A stretch of 64,000 bases of DNA, from NCBI GenBank assembly GCA_965250115.1, contig CBDFNJ010000002.1:1054001-1118000 (forward strand). Direction: 5' to 3'. This document shows, piece by piece, positions 8,696 to 18,896 of this stretch. Made by a program: the position numbers and the translations under genes. The DNA is from CBDFHB01 sp965250115. GTDB taxonomy: Bacteria; Acidobacteriota; Vicinamibacteria; Marinacidobacterales; SMYC01. Numbering within the stretch: position 1 is the first letter of the stretch; each line of letters begins with the position of its first letter. The notes under the pieces are model-generated. The model was not told the DNA's origin, did no database searches, and saw only the letters and a list, made by a program, of their open reading frames with translations.

Positions 8696-11600
8696 CGGAG
8701 GCCCACTCCGAGTACACCATCGCGCTGGCCTCGCGGAAAAAGCCCAGCTCTCTCAGCAGCGGAGCGTGGGGGCTCTCCGCCGTCGGCGTGTTGTCGATGG
8801 CGTGGAGGCGCAGCCGGTTGGGTCGGCGACGAGGCAAATTCTTCAGCGTTTCGAAGGCGGCGCGAGCCACGCCCAGGTCCTCGCAGGGCGCAAACGTCAG
8901 GAGACTCCGGCCACCCTTCTCGAGGAACATCGCCAACTCACCCTTATTAAGGATGACCCATGCCCCCGGGATGCGTCGAGGTCGCGCTTTACGCTCCGCA
9001 GTCGTCGGCCAGGGGAGCATTGCGCCGTAGGGGTTGGCGGGATCGACGGCGAGCAAGGCGCGCAGTCGGTTGTCCGCGGCGTCCTCCCTTGCGCCACGCA
9101 GTCGTTCGATGGCGCCCGCGAGCGCGAACTGGGATCCGGCGAGACCCTCGACAAAGTGGCCCCGGCGCACGCCTCCGCGCTCCTCCATCTCGCGCAGCAC
9201 CCGATAGATACTCTGGTAGCCGCCTGGCGCTTCCTCGAAGAGTGCGACGGCCCGGCTGACGATGCCGTGTCGCTCGAGGTAGGTCGTGATGCGGGCGTGA
9301 ACGCGTTCCGTCTCGCTGACATCGGCTCCGAAGAGACCGCGCACCAGTGACCACCGACCTCCCGCATAGCTCACGACCTCGCTTCGGCGTCGACGTTTCG
9401 TCTTGCCCAGATCCCGTAGCGGGAAGAACGTGTCATTGGTGATTTGCCCCCCCCAAACGAGATTCAATAACGATTCGGTCAGCTCCGAGAGACTCGTATC
9501 GCCGGCGGCCGACGCGAGCTCCAGCGTGAAGGAGGCCCCACGGCGCTCGAGATGATCGAGAATCGCGACCTTGAGATCGTTTCGAGGCTCGTAGGCCAGA
9601 GGTGGGTCGAGGAGCAGCGGCGCCCGCTCCCTTCGCACCAGGGCCACCCGCCCGTCCCTCGACCCGAGCGCTCCACGGCCGACCCACACGACGGAGCCGG
9701 ACGAAGACAGCTCGTCGAGCATCTCGGGGCGGAAGTCCTTGACGCGCCGCGGCAAGATGCTCTCGATGAGCGAGGACCATGGAAGTGGCATTCCCTCGAG
9801 ACGAGCGACGACCTCCTCCAGGCGCTTCACACCTCGAAGGTCCTCGTCGAGTCCATGCCACTCCGGCAAGAATCGACCGAGGACACTCGCTTCGACCGGC
9901 GCCACCTCTTTCCTGAGCTTTCCGAGCGTGCGCCGCTTGAGCCGCCGCAGCACAGAAGGGTCACACCATTCGGGGGTCACGCCTAGAGGACGGATCTCAC
10001 CGCGGAGCAAACGGCCGTCAGCCTCGAAGTGCAACAGTCCTCGCTCGACGAGTGCTGGAGCGAGACCGAATCGCTTCGCCGGAGCGTCCGTCAAGAACGG
10101 CCCGTGGGTTCGTGCGAACCGAAGAAGGAGCTCTTCGACCGGCTCCTCCACGGGGCCGAGCACGCTGTCGGGAAGTCCGGCGGGCGGCACCACACCGAGA
10201 GCATCCCGGTAGAGTCCCGCGTCGGTCACCGCGATGAACCGTCTTTCACCGGCGACGTTGATTGGAACCGTGCGCATCTGAGACTCGAGGCTGCGTATCC
10301 AGGAATCGGAATCGGGGTCTTCAGTGGTTCGTTCTCGAATCTCGGACTCGGAAAGATCGCCGATGCGACGCAGCAAGTCTTCGAGCTCATCTGGGCTCCG
10401 AGCCCTCCAATCGTCCGTGAGGCCCGCGAGCTCGGCCTCGACCTCTTCGAGCACCTCTCGGTCTATGAGCTCTCGGAGCTCGGCCTGTCCGAGCAGGTCA
10501 CGAAGCAGATTGCGATCGAGCGTAAGCGCCTGCGCTTTCCGCTCCGCGAGCGGCGCATCCTGCTCGTAGAGGTAGTTCGCGACGTAGGCGAAGGTGAGCG
10601 AGCGCGCGAAGGGCGATGCCGATGCCGTCTCTACTTCACGGATCTGAACCTCGCGAGTCTGTAGCCCCCGGAGAACTTCTTTGAGAGCCGGTAGATCAAA
10701 GACGTCCTTCAAGCATTGCCGGTAGGTCTCGAGGACGATGGGAAACGACGGGAATCGGCTCACGGCCGAAAGCAAGCTCTTCGCGCGGAGCCGCTGCTGC
10801 CACAGCGGTGTCCGACCGTCCGCTCGCCGTCGGGGGAGGAGCAGGGCTCTCGCCGCGTTCTCCCTAAACGTGCTCGCGAAGAGCGCCGAGTGCGAGAGCT
10901 CTTCGACGACGCGATCTTCGACTTCCTCTGGATCGGGCAGCAAGAGTGAGAGGTCAGGAAGCTCCTCTGCATCGGCGAATCGAAACACGATACCGTCGTC
11001 GGTATACATAGTCTCGACCTCGTAGCCGGCGCGCGTGCTGAGCGCGTTCTGGACGGCGAGCGCCCAAGGAGCATGGACGCGCGCGCCGAAGGGCGTCAGG
11101 ATGCAAATACGCCAGTCGCCAAGCTCGTCCGGGAAACGCTCGACGGTCACACTGCGATCGGTCGGTAGCGTGCCGCTGTGCTCCCGCTGCTCTTCGATGT
11201 AGCGCGCGAGGTTCGAGGCCGCGTCTTCGTCGAGGGGCGCATGGGCGGAAAGCCAATCCCGGGCCTGCTCGGGCGGGAGCTCGCCAACCTCACGCGCGAA
11301 CGCGCCCAAGGCACGCCCGAGCTCGATGGGTCTTCCGGGACCGTCACCCCGCCAGAACGGCATCTTCCCCGGCTCTCCCGGAGCGGGAGTCACGATCACG
11401 CGGTCCCGGGTAATGGCCTCGACTCTCCACGACGAGGCACCCAGCAGAAAGACTTCGCCCCTCCTCGTCTCGTAGACCATCTCCTCGTCGAGCTCACCGA
11501 CTCTCGGCCCGTCCTCGCCGAGGTGAACGCCGTAGAGCCCCCGGTCGGGAATCGTTCCCGCGTTCAGGAGCGCGACCATCTTCGAGCCCTTGCGCGCCGT

Positions 11601-11706
11601 AAGGATGTCCCCCTTTCGGTCCCAAGCGAGACGGGGCCTCAAGTCGGCGAAGTCACCGGACGGGTAGTGGCCTGCGAGCATCTCGACGACGGCGAGCAAC
11701 GCGCGT
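8685..11706 (-). CDS. lhr: Lhr-type helicase, C-terminal part (separated by a frameshift)
   Basis: About 1,000 residues that continue the Lhr protein after the frameshift near 11700-11706. It starts with LLAVVEMLAGHYPSGDFADLRPR, then the Lhr core domain with TIPDRGLYGVHLGEDG, followed by the long Lhr C-terminal region ending in MVYSEWASVTD. Lhr is a large single-stranded-DNA translocase/helicase involved in repair. The open frame extends upstream to 11885, but residues encoded there do not resemble Lhr and overlap the N-terminal part in another frame. It could be expressed only through reinitiation or if the frameshift is not real. Confidence 0.85.
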
Positions 11707-13072
11707 CCCGGGAGAGCGTGCGGTAAGAAGCCGAACGGTGCACGAGCGCCTCGAGCTCCGAGATCGTCCGAGGACGGTCGACGCAGATCGCGACTAGTTG
11801 TTGGGCGAGAACGTCCAGAGGGTTTTCCGGTATGGCGATGGACTCGAGCTCTCCCTCGAGCATGCGAGACGCTACAACGGCGCACTCGAGAAGGTCGCCG
11901 CGAAACTTGGGGTAGATCTTGCCGAAGCTCTTCTCTCCGACGCCATGCCCCGCGCGTCCGATGCGCTGGAGGCCCCTCGCTACGGAGCCGGGCGACTCCA
12001 CGAGCACGACGAGATCGACGGCGCCCATGTCGATACCGAGCTCGAGGGAGCTGGTGGCGACGATCCCTTTGAGCTCGCCCGCTTTCAGGGCTTCCTCGAT
12101 CTCGTTTCGCTTCGAGTGAGAGATGCTTCCATGGTGGGCACGAACGAGCGGTGCCTCGGCGAGCTCGTTCAGACGCTGAGACAGTCGTTCCGCGAGACCG
12201 CGACTATTGACGAAGACGATCGTGGCGCGATGTCGCTGCACGAGCTCGAGAAGCTCGGGGTAGATCATCGACCAAACGGAGCCGGGCTCCCGCGCGGACG
12301 GCATTTCTGAGCCTGGGGCCGTACCGCCCAAATCGGGGTCTCTCGTCGGTACGTGCTCCATATCTGGAACCGGGACGCGGATCTCGAGCTCGACGTGAGC
12401 GGGCTCGCTCGCGTCGACGATCGTGACTCCGCGATCGTCCCCGAGAAAACGGGCGACGTCGCTTGAGGGCCGTACCGTCGCCGACAGGCCGATGCGCTGG
12501 GGATCCTTTTCGGCGAGCTCCGAGAGCCGTTCTAGCGAGAGTGCGAGGTGGACTCCCCTCTTCACGGGCGCGAGTGAATGGATCTCGTCCACGATGACCG
12601 TCTCGACGTTTCGCAGGGTCGTTGCCGCCTGGGAGCCAAGAATCAGATAGAGCGATTCCGGAGTCGTCACCAGAATGTCAGCGGGGGTTATGAGCTGTCG
12701 GCGCCTTTCTCTGGAGGGCGTGTCCCCCGTGCGGATGTCCACGCCCAGTTCCCTGAGCGCGAGGCCCTCGGACTCCGCGTGGCGCCGGATTCCGGTGAGG
12801 GGTGCCCGGAGATTTCTTTCGATGTCGTAAGCGAGCGCCTTGAGCGGGGAGATGTAGAGAATACGGACGCCGGGCGCTGAGTCGGGCGCGAGGCGTGTCA
12901 GGTCGTCGATCGCCCAAAGAAAGGCCGCGAGGGTCTTCCCGCTGCCAGTCGGGGAGAGCAGGAGGGAGTGCTCGCCGCGCGCGAGGTGAGGCCAGCCCTC
13001 GCGCTGCACCCGGGTCGGTTCGGAGAAGTTGGCTTCGAACCAGCGGCGGACGAACGGTTGGAAGAGCTCCAT
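11639..13072 (-). CDS. lhr: Lhr-type ATP-dependent helicase, N-terminal part (motor domains)
   Basis: RecA-like motor domains of an Lhr helicase: Walker A SPTGSGKT (residues 40-47), DEIH box in VIVDEIHSLAP, motif III SATVRP, and a second RecA domain with TSSLELGIDMG and QRIGRAGH. Homology stops after SYRTLSRDA (near 11703), and the rest of this frame is unrelated. Removing one CG pair from GACGCGCGTT would join both parts into a 1,461-residue protein, the usual Lhr size. It is divergent from gdh with 92 bp between starts. Confidence 0.88.
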   Translation of the reverse strand: MELFQPFVRRWFEANFSEPTRVQREGWPHLARGEHSLLLSPTGSGKTLAAFLWAIDDLTRLAPDSAPGVRILYISPLKALAYDIERNLRAPLTGIRRHAESEGLALRELGVDIRTGDTPSRERRRQLITPADILVTTPESLYLILGSQAATTLRNVETVIVDEIHSLAPVKRGVHLALSLERLSELAEKDPQRIGLSATVRPSSDVARFLGDDRGVTIVDASEPAHVELEIRVPVPDMEHVPTRDPDLGGTAPGSEMPSAREPGSVWSMIYPELLELVQRHRATIVFVNSRGLAERLSQRLNELAEAPLVRAHHGSISHSKRNEIEEALKAGELKGIVATSSLELGIDMGAVDLVVLVESPGSVARGLQRIGRAGHGVGEKSFGKIYPKFRGDLLECAVVASRMLEGELESIAIPENPLDVLAQQLVAICVDRPRTISELEALVHRSASYRTLSRDARCSPSSRCSQATTRPVTSPT

Positions 13073-13164
13073 CAGCGTAATACGACTTAGCGAATTGTAC
13101 GGCGGGCGGTCAGAGGATTAAACTTAGAGTTCGGGCTTCGAAGGAACCACCTCAAGGAAATGTC

Positions 13165-16100
13165 ATGATCAGCGTCAGTGCGGCAGAAAAAGCGCAGAAG
13201 CTCGATGAGATTCTGTTCCACCTTCAAGAGAAAGGCGAGGCTAGCGACTGGCAGCTTCTGTCGTCCTTCGCGAGGGTTGTCTTCGGATCGTTGCCCGGGT
13301 GGATGGCCCAGGGTCTGGACTCCTCCAATCTGGCGGATCGTGTCTGGGACAACTATCACTTTTTCGTAAAGGAGCTTCCGCCCCCGACTCAGCTGTACCG
13401 AGGGCTTCCCGGTTTGCACGTCGTCGTGCGGAGCTCCGTGGCGGACGAATCGCTCCATACCGTGCGCGGCAAGACGATTCCGATGGACACCACGATCGTC
13501 GAGACCCATACGCCGGACGCCCCCTTCATCTTCGGCAGCCTCAAGAACTATTTCCGCAAAGCAGGACTCCGCGTGTTCTCCGCAATTCATCCGATCCTCG
13601 CCGTGCGTCGGCAATGGGAACGGGTCGTCTGGATCGGCGATGCGCACGACGAGGGCGACAAGGAGCTGCTTCGCCTGTTTCGGATCGAGTACATCGAATC
13701 CAAGGATCGCCTGCGACGGGTCCAGCACGAGATTTTCTGCGTCCTGAAGTGTCTCTTCCTTGCGCTCGAGGACTTCGACGAGATGACCAATACCGTCAAG
13801 GCCGTGACCCCCAGGTTGTCGTCGACCAATACCGCGGACCTCGAAGCGGCGCGCTCGTTCCTCCAATGGCTCGCCGACGAGAACTACATTTTCATGGGCA
13901 TTGCCAGCTATCGCATGGGTCCAGATGGGGCCCCGAATCGCCTGCCCGACAGCTCGCTCGGCGCGTTTCGCGATCCGGCGCTGCTTCCGGTCGTGTTTCC
14001 AGGCTTGCTCGAGGAGGTCGAGCGCCATCTGGTCCCGACCGACGACGACAAACGCGTCATCGATATCGACTACTGCAGCAACGCTTCCGCCATCTACCAT
14101 CTCGAGCCCATCGACGACATCGTGATCCGACACTTCGACGACGAGGGGAACCTGAAGCAGGAGACACTGCTTCTCGGCCGGTTCTCACAGGGCTCGTTCT
14201 CCCAGCGGGCCGCGGACGTGCCCCTGCTCCGGGAAAAGCAGCGCTGGCTCATCGAGCACAGCGGTGACGCGCCGATGTCCTTCGCCTTCCGTCAAGTCCG
14301 GGCGCTGTTCAACCGCTTTCCCCGTCGCGAACTCTTCTACGCTCCCGTCGAGGCGCTGAAGCCCTTCATGGACCGAATCGTCCAAATGACGGGCGACGAC
14401 GAAATGGCGATACACCATCGCCCCGGACCCGGATACGCAGCGATCTACGTTGCTTTTGCGCGTATTCGCTACTCGTACCAGTTCGAGAAGGACATGCGGC
14501 GAGCGCTCACGGAGAAATTTGGTCCCGTTACCTTCACGGCGTCGCAGGATGCCAGTGGTGCCCAGGTCTTGATTTTCTACCTTGACCTCGAACGTCTCGA
14601 GCACCCCATCGAGGAGGACGACGTGAGGCAGCTCGCGGAATCTCTGATTACGACCTGGTCGGACTCCGTTTCCAGCGCGCTGACGTCCCACTTCGGCGAG
14701 CGCGAGGGACGAAGGCTCTTCTTGCGCTGGGTGACTTCGCAGACGAGGAGTGGAATCTATCGCGAGTCCACCTCACCTGAGGAAGTTCCCTTCGACCTGG
14801 AGCACCTGGAGGTGCTGGAAGCGCGGCTGGCGTTGGACGTCGTGCGTCGAGGTCCCGAGCACGCGACCTTGAAGATCTACTCGCCCAAGCTGCTTGGTTT
14901 CATCGATACCTTGACCACTTTGAGAAACCTCGGGCTCGGCGTGACGGGCGAGCTACATATCCCCATACAGCTACCCGACGGGCACCGCGCGAACATGTAC
15001 CGCTACGAGATTGAGGATAGCGCGGCGCGTATTGCCGCGCTCGAGGAAGGCAAGGAACGTATCGCAGAAGCCATCCGTGCGGTCGACGAGGAGCGAGGAA
15101 GCGATGGCCCGCTCAATCGCCTGATTGTCACGGCGGGCCTCACGTGGCGAGAGGTCGAGGTACTGCGCACGTTCCGCAATCTCCTGCAGCAGCTCCGTCC
15201 CCACTACAACGTCGAGACGGTAAACGGGGTCATCCTCCAGAACGCCAGGGTCGCGACCGCTCTGTTCCGGGGGTTCGAGGCCAGGTTCGATCCCGAACTG
15301 GACTCCGGGCGCGACGAACGAGAGCGTCGGGTTCTGGAGGAGCTCGAAAACGCCCTCGGAGCCGTTCGAAGTCTCGTGAACGACGAGGTGCTCCGAGCGC
15401 TCGCCAACGTAATCGGCGCGACCGTGAGAACCAACTTCTACCAGAGTCCCGAGCGTCCGGTCGTATCCGTGAAAATCGAGAGTGCGCGCGTCGAGAGCAT
15501 GCCCTCGCCGCGGCCCCTGTTCGAGATCTACGTACATTCGCCTCGGCTCGAGGGTGTTCACCTTCGTGGCGGTCGCGTCGCACGGGGAGGCATCCGGTGG
15601 AGTGATCGACACGACGATTTCCGCACCGAGATCCTCGGGTTGATGAAGACCCAAACGCTAAAGAACTCGATCATCATCCCGGTGGGCTCGAAGGGAGGCT
15701 TCGTCCTCAAGGGAGAGCTGCCGCCGCGCTCGGCGCTCGACGCGCACCTCGCCGAGCGTTATCGCGAGTTCATTTCCGGCCTGCTCGACGTGACCGACAA
15801 CATGGTGGACGGGGAAGTGCTCCATCCGCCCGAGGTCATGCGGCACGACGAAGACGACCCCTACCTCGTCGTCGCCGCCGACAAGGGGACGGCGCACCTT
15901 TCGGATACGGCGAACGCCGTCGCCAAGCACTACGGGTTCTGGCTCGGTGACGCTTTCGCCTCCGGTGGGAGCGTTGGATACGACCACAAGAAAGTCGGGA
16001 TCACCGCCCGGGGAGCTTGGGAGTGCATCAAGCATCATTTCAGAAACATCGGTATCGATGTCACGAAGGACCCGTTCACGGTGGTAGGCATAGGGGATAT

Positions 16101-17466
16101 GGGCGGGGACGTCTTCGGGAACGGGATGCTGCGCTCACGCTCCACCCGTCTCGTGGCGGCATTCAACCACGTGCACATCTTCATCGACCCCAATCCGGAC
16201 CCTGAGGCGAGCTTTGCCGAGAGGAAGCGCCTGTTCGGGCTGCCGCGCTCGAGCTGGCTCGACTACGATGCGTCCACCATCAGTCGTGGAGGCGGCGTCT
16301 ACGAGCGCTCCGCAAAGAGTGTTCCCGTGACGCCGGAAGCGCGGGCTCTGTTCGACATTCAAGAGAGTAAGGTGAGCGGCGAGGAGATGATTCGTCGCAT
16401 GTTGAAGGCCAAAGTCGACCTTCTCTACAACGGTGGCATCGGGACCTACGTAAAGGCTTCGAGTGAGGACGACGTGGACGTGGGGGACCGCGCCAACGAT
16501 CGCCTGCGCGTGGATGCCGACAAGCTTCGAGCGCGGATCATCGGAGAGGGTGGCAACCTCGGCCTTACTCAAAAGGCCCGACTCGAGTATTGGGCGGGCG
16601 GAGGTCTCATCAACACCGACGCGGTTGACAATTCAGGCGGCGTCGATATGTCTGACCACGAAGTCAATCTGAAGATCCTGATGGACATGCTCGTGAAAAA
16701 AGGAGCGCTCGAGAACCGCGAGGAGCGCAACCGGATCTTGCTGGAGATGACGGAAGACGTCGCGACGCTCGTTCTCGCCGACAATGATGCCCAGGCTCTC
16801 GCGCTGACGCTCGACGGAATGAGGAGCCAGGCTCGCTACGACGAGCTCGTGGCGCTCGTGTACGAGCTCATCACCAGTGGGATCATGAGTCGCGCGGATG
16901 ACGACGTCCCCTCGCGCAAGGAGCTTCTCGAAAGCCCGCATCGCGAGCGGGGCCTTCCGAGACCGCTGCTTGCCCTCGTACTCGGTCATGTGAAGATTTG
17001 GGCGTTCAGGAAGCTCTTGGAGACGGATTTCCCCAATAGCGGTGAAGCCACCTTGTTTCTCGAGAATTACTTTCCCGCTCGGTTACGGGAGGCTTTTGCC
17101 GAATCCTTCGTCGAGCATCCTCTGAAGCGCGAGATCATCGCGACCGCGGCCGTGAATTATCTCGTGAACCACGCGGGTGTAGACTTCATTTCGCGTTTGA
17201 CTAAATCAACCGGTGCCGGGATCGGTGGCTTGATGAGGGCCTACGTTCGTTGTGCGCAGCACGCAAAGGCAGAGGAAGTGCGTGAGGCGATTCTGTCCTC
17301 GGACCGGGAAGTGTCAGAGAAACATCAAACTCTCCTCGAGCTCGAAGACGCGCTCGAGTCGTCGACGAGGGCGGCTCTCGACGGAAGTGGTTCCGATCCG
17401 GCGGAAGCGGTGGCGGGCGTTAGAAAGAGCTTCGGCCTCCAATCTCGCGACGTATCGGAGGCGTAA
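13165..17466 (+). CDS. gdhB: NAD-specific glutamate dehydrogenase, large type
   Basis: 1,433 residues; interconverts glutamate and 2-oxoglutarate plus ammonia using NAD. ATG 13165 follows AAGGAAA by about 5 bases. The catalytic domain shows GGIRWSDRHDDFRTEI, then KTQTLKNSIIIPVGSKGG (near residue 830) and a nucleotide-binding GIGDMGGDVFGNGM (near 975). Long N- and C-terminal regions are characteristic of the 160-180 kDa class, usually near 1,600 residues, so this one is on the short side. It stands alone with no obvious partner, and its 3' side borders IS DNA. Confidence 0.93.
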   Translation: MISVSAAEKAQKLDEILFHLQEKGEASDWQLLSSFARVVFGSLPGWMAQGLDSSNLADRVWDNYHFFVKELPPPTQLYRGLPGLHVVVRSSVADESLHTVRGKTIPMDTTIVETHTPDAPFIFGSLKNYFRKAGLRVFSAIHPILAVRRQWERVVWIGDAHDEGDKELLRLFRIEYIESKDRLRRVQHEIFCVLKCLFLALEDFDEMTNTVKAVTPRLSSTNTADLEAARSFLQWLADENYIFMGIASYRMGPDGAPNRLPDSSLGAFRDPALLPVVFPGLLEEVERHLVPTDDDKRVIDIDYCSNASAIYHLEPIDDIVIRHFDDEGNLKQETLLLGRFSQGSFSQRAADVPLLREKQRWLIEHSGDAPMSFAFRQVRALFNRFPRRELFYAPVEALKPFMDRIVQMTGDDEMAIHHRPGPGYAAIYVAFARIRYSYQFEKDMRRALTEKFGPVTFTASQDASGAQVLIFYLDLERLEHPIEEDDVRQLAESLITTWSDSVSSALTSHFGEREGRRLFLRWVTSQTRSGIYRESTSPEEVPFDLEHLEVLEARLALDVVRRGPEHATLKIYSPKLLGFIDTLTTLRNLGLGVTGELHIPIQLPDGHRANMYRYEIEDSAARIAALEEGKERIAEAIRAVDEERGSDGPLNRLIVTAGLTWREVEVLRTFRNLLQQLRPHYNVETVNGVILQNARVATALFRGFEARFDPELDSGRDERERRVLEELENALGAVRSLVNDEVLRALANVIGATVRTNFYQSPERPVVSVKIESARVESMPSPRPLFEIYVHSPRLEGVHLRGGRVARGGIRWSDRHDDFRTEILGLMKTQTLKNSIIIPVGSKGGFVLKGELPPRSALDAHLAERYREFISGLLDVTDNMVDGEVLHPPEVMRHDEDDPYLVVAADKGTAHLSDTANAVAKHYGFWLGDAFASGGSVGYDHKKVGITARGAWECIKHHFRNIGIDVTKDPFTVVGIGDMGGDVFGNGMLRSRSTRLVAAFNHVHIFIDPNPDPEASFAERKRLFGLPRSSWLDYDASTISRGGGVYERSAKSVPVTPEARALFDIQESKVSGEEMIRRMLKAKVDLLYNGGIGTYVKASSEDDVDVGDRANDRLRVDADKLRARIIGEGGNLGLTQKARLEYWAGGGLINTDAVDNSGGVDMSDHEVNLKILMDMLVKKGALENREERNRILLEMTEDVATLVLADNDAQALALTLDGMRSQARYDELVALVYELITSGIMSRADDDVPSRKELLESPHRERGLPRPLLALVLGHVKIWAFRKLLETDFPNSGEATLFLENYFPARLREAFAESFVEHPLKREIIATAAVNYLVNHAGVDFISRLTKSTGAGIGGLMRAYVRCAQHAKAEEVREAILSSDREVSEKHQTLLELEDALESSTRAALDGSGSDPAEAVAGVRKSFGLQSRDVSEA

Positions 17467-17731
17467 AAAACGCCTCTCCCGGCGGTACGCGAAAAAAAAT
17501 CTGTCGGCTGAGCTCCTGCAAGTTATCGGAGATGCGGGGGAAACCGGCGCGATCCCGGGCGATTTCCCGGGGGTTCCCACCACCGTTAGAAACGAAACAC
17601 GGTACACCGAAGTGAAACATAGGGACTTAAGTGACGTGGATCACATCGTCGTGCCGGCTGTCAAAGCTCGTCGCCCGTTCCAGTTTGGAACAGAGAAGGT
17701 ATGTCCCCACGATCAAAAAGCGAGAGACCGT
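17467..17731. other. Intergenic region between gdh and the IS5-family element
   Basis: 265 bp without a convincing gene. A palindrome GAGGCGT-AAAAA-ACGCCTC spans the gdh stop codon but has no T-run on the plus strand. A later CCCGGG...CCCGGG pair lies near 17555-17575. No promoter was recognised. Confidence 0.4.
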
Positions 17732-17760
17732 GGGCAAGAAGCTGCCTTGGTGCACAACTC
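17732..17760. repeat. Left terminal inverted repeat of the IS5-family element
   Basis: Starts GGGCAAGAAGCTGCC and matches the complement of 18812-18840 at 23 of 29 positions. Five of the six mismatches are one block, AAGAA here against TTCTT at the other end. Confidence 0.75.
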
Positions 17761-17797
17761 CGATAGAGGCCGATAGCTCGCTTAGCCCCGACTCCCA

Positions 17798-18763
17798 TCA
17801 TCCGATCATCTCGCTATCAGGCATCCCGAGCGCCGTCATGGTGTTGAGAATCTTGCACCCGATCCTTGCCTCGACTCTCTGTGCCGCCAACCCTCTCGCT
17901 CGCATCGCTGAGCCCACGATAGCCTTGTAGCGATGGAACGTTGTCTCGACTTTGCTCCGTTTGCTGTAGCCCGATTCTGTGTGCCACTTTCGTTTGCCGA
18001 GCCGAGCTTGTGCTGCAATGTTGCGATTGCGCTGTCGGCTGCTCGCCGGCCCCGATGCGAGCTGGGCGCCCTTGCGCGGCGGTATCAGCACCCTCGGCGA
18101 GCGATGAGCGCTGTGATTCTCGATCGCCTCATAGACGCCGCTGGCGTCGTATGCGGTGTCAGCTCTGGCCGATGAGATGGGACTGTCGATCTGTCCGACA
18201 AGCGATGCAACCCGCGATGAATCGCGGGCTCTTTTGCTCGTCAGCTCGCCGGCGACGACTTCGCCAGTCTGCTCGTCGACACACAGATGGAGCTTGCGAT
18301 AGTCCCTGCTCTTTGGTGCTCTGCGCAGCTGGCCGGCGTGGACAGCGAGACCGCTGCTGTCGATCAAGATGTGCAACGGCGTCTTCTGCTTGTCTTGGTA
18401 GAAGGGGACCTTACCCAGCTTCGCCTTGCGCCTCGAAATCGTGGTGTGATCGGGCACATCATTGTCTAGCTTCATCAGAGCGAACAACGACCGCAGCAAT
18501 CCCTCGCTCTGCCTAGATGACAGATGAAACACCATGCCCAGGGTGACAGCCGTCTCGATGGCGTGGTTCGAGTACTTGCGTTGACGGCCCGGTTTCCTCC
18601 TCCTCGGCCGGGGCGCGTCCCAGTTCACAAGCTTGCCGGCGGTGAGCGAGATCCAGACGGTCAGGCTCCCACGGTTGCGTAGACCCGCCTCATATTCACG
18701 CCAATTCCTCACGCGATAGGCCTTCTTCACATACTTCCGCTGAGTGCGTTTGAAAATGCTCAT
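17798..18763 (-). CDS. IS5-family transposase (IS903-like)
   Basis: 321 residues starting at ATG 18763 (MSIFKRTQRKYVKK). The N-terminal RNWREYEAGLRNRGSLTVWI is typical of the IS903/IS1031 branch. DDE residues are probably in HILIDSSGLAV, in the ADTAYD segment, and in a late Glu within KVETTFHRYK. An open frame continues upstream to 18904, but that part lies in the terminal repeat and beyond, so it is not chosen. The gene appears complete and the element may be active. Confidence 0.9.
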   Translation of the reverse strand: MSIFKRTQRKYVKKAYRVRNWREYEAGLRNRGSLTVWISLTAGKLVNWDAPRPRRRKPGRQRKYSNHAIETAVTLGMVFHLSSRQSEGLLRSLFALMKLDNDVPDHTTISRRKAKLGKVPFYQDKQKTPLHILIDSSGLAVHAGQLRRAPKSRDYRKLHLCVDEQTGEVVAGELTSKRARDSSRVASLVGQIDSPISSARADTAYDASGVYEAIENHSAHRSPRVLIPPRKGAQLASGPASSRQRNRNIAAQARLGKRKWHTESGYSKRSKVETTFHRYKAIVGSAMRARGLAAQRVEARIGCKILNTMTALGMPDSEMIG

Positions 18764-18811
18764 GGGGAACCTCGAATCCGTGAGTACAGGACAATTGTGG
18801 ACCGAGATCGC

Positions 18812-18840
18812 GAGTTGTGTACCAAGGCAGCAAGAAGCCC
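18812..18840. repeat. Right terminal inverted repeat of the IS5-family element
   Basis: Partner of 17732-17760; read on the minus strand it starts GGGCTTCTTGCTGCC. Confidence 0.75.
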
Positions 18841-18896
18841 ATCTTTCCACCGTTCGTCGTTCTGCTTCGGCCCCGGGCTGTGTTAGTCTCGCCGCC

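Larger units (their letters stand above)
17732..18840 (-). mobile_element. IS5-family element (about 1.1 kb)
   Basis: Bounded by imperfect 29-bp terminal inverted repeats, with an intact transposase on the minus strand between them. No matching direct repeat was found outside the ends, so the target duplication is lost, or the true ends differ by a few bases. The right end is only 56 bp upstream of the start of the S1-domain gene. Confidence 0.8.

Noticed and set aside
17458..17476. Palindrome around the gdh stop as a terminator
   Set aside because: The stem is perfect but the loop is AAAAA and no T-run follows on the plus strand.
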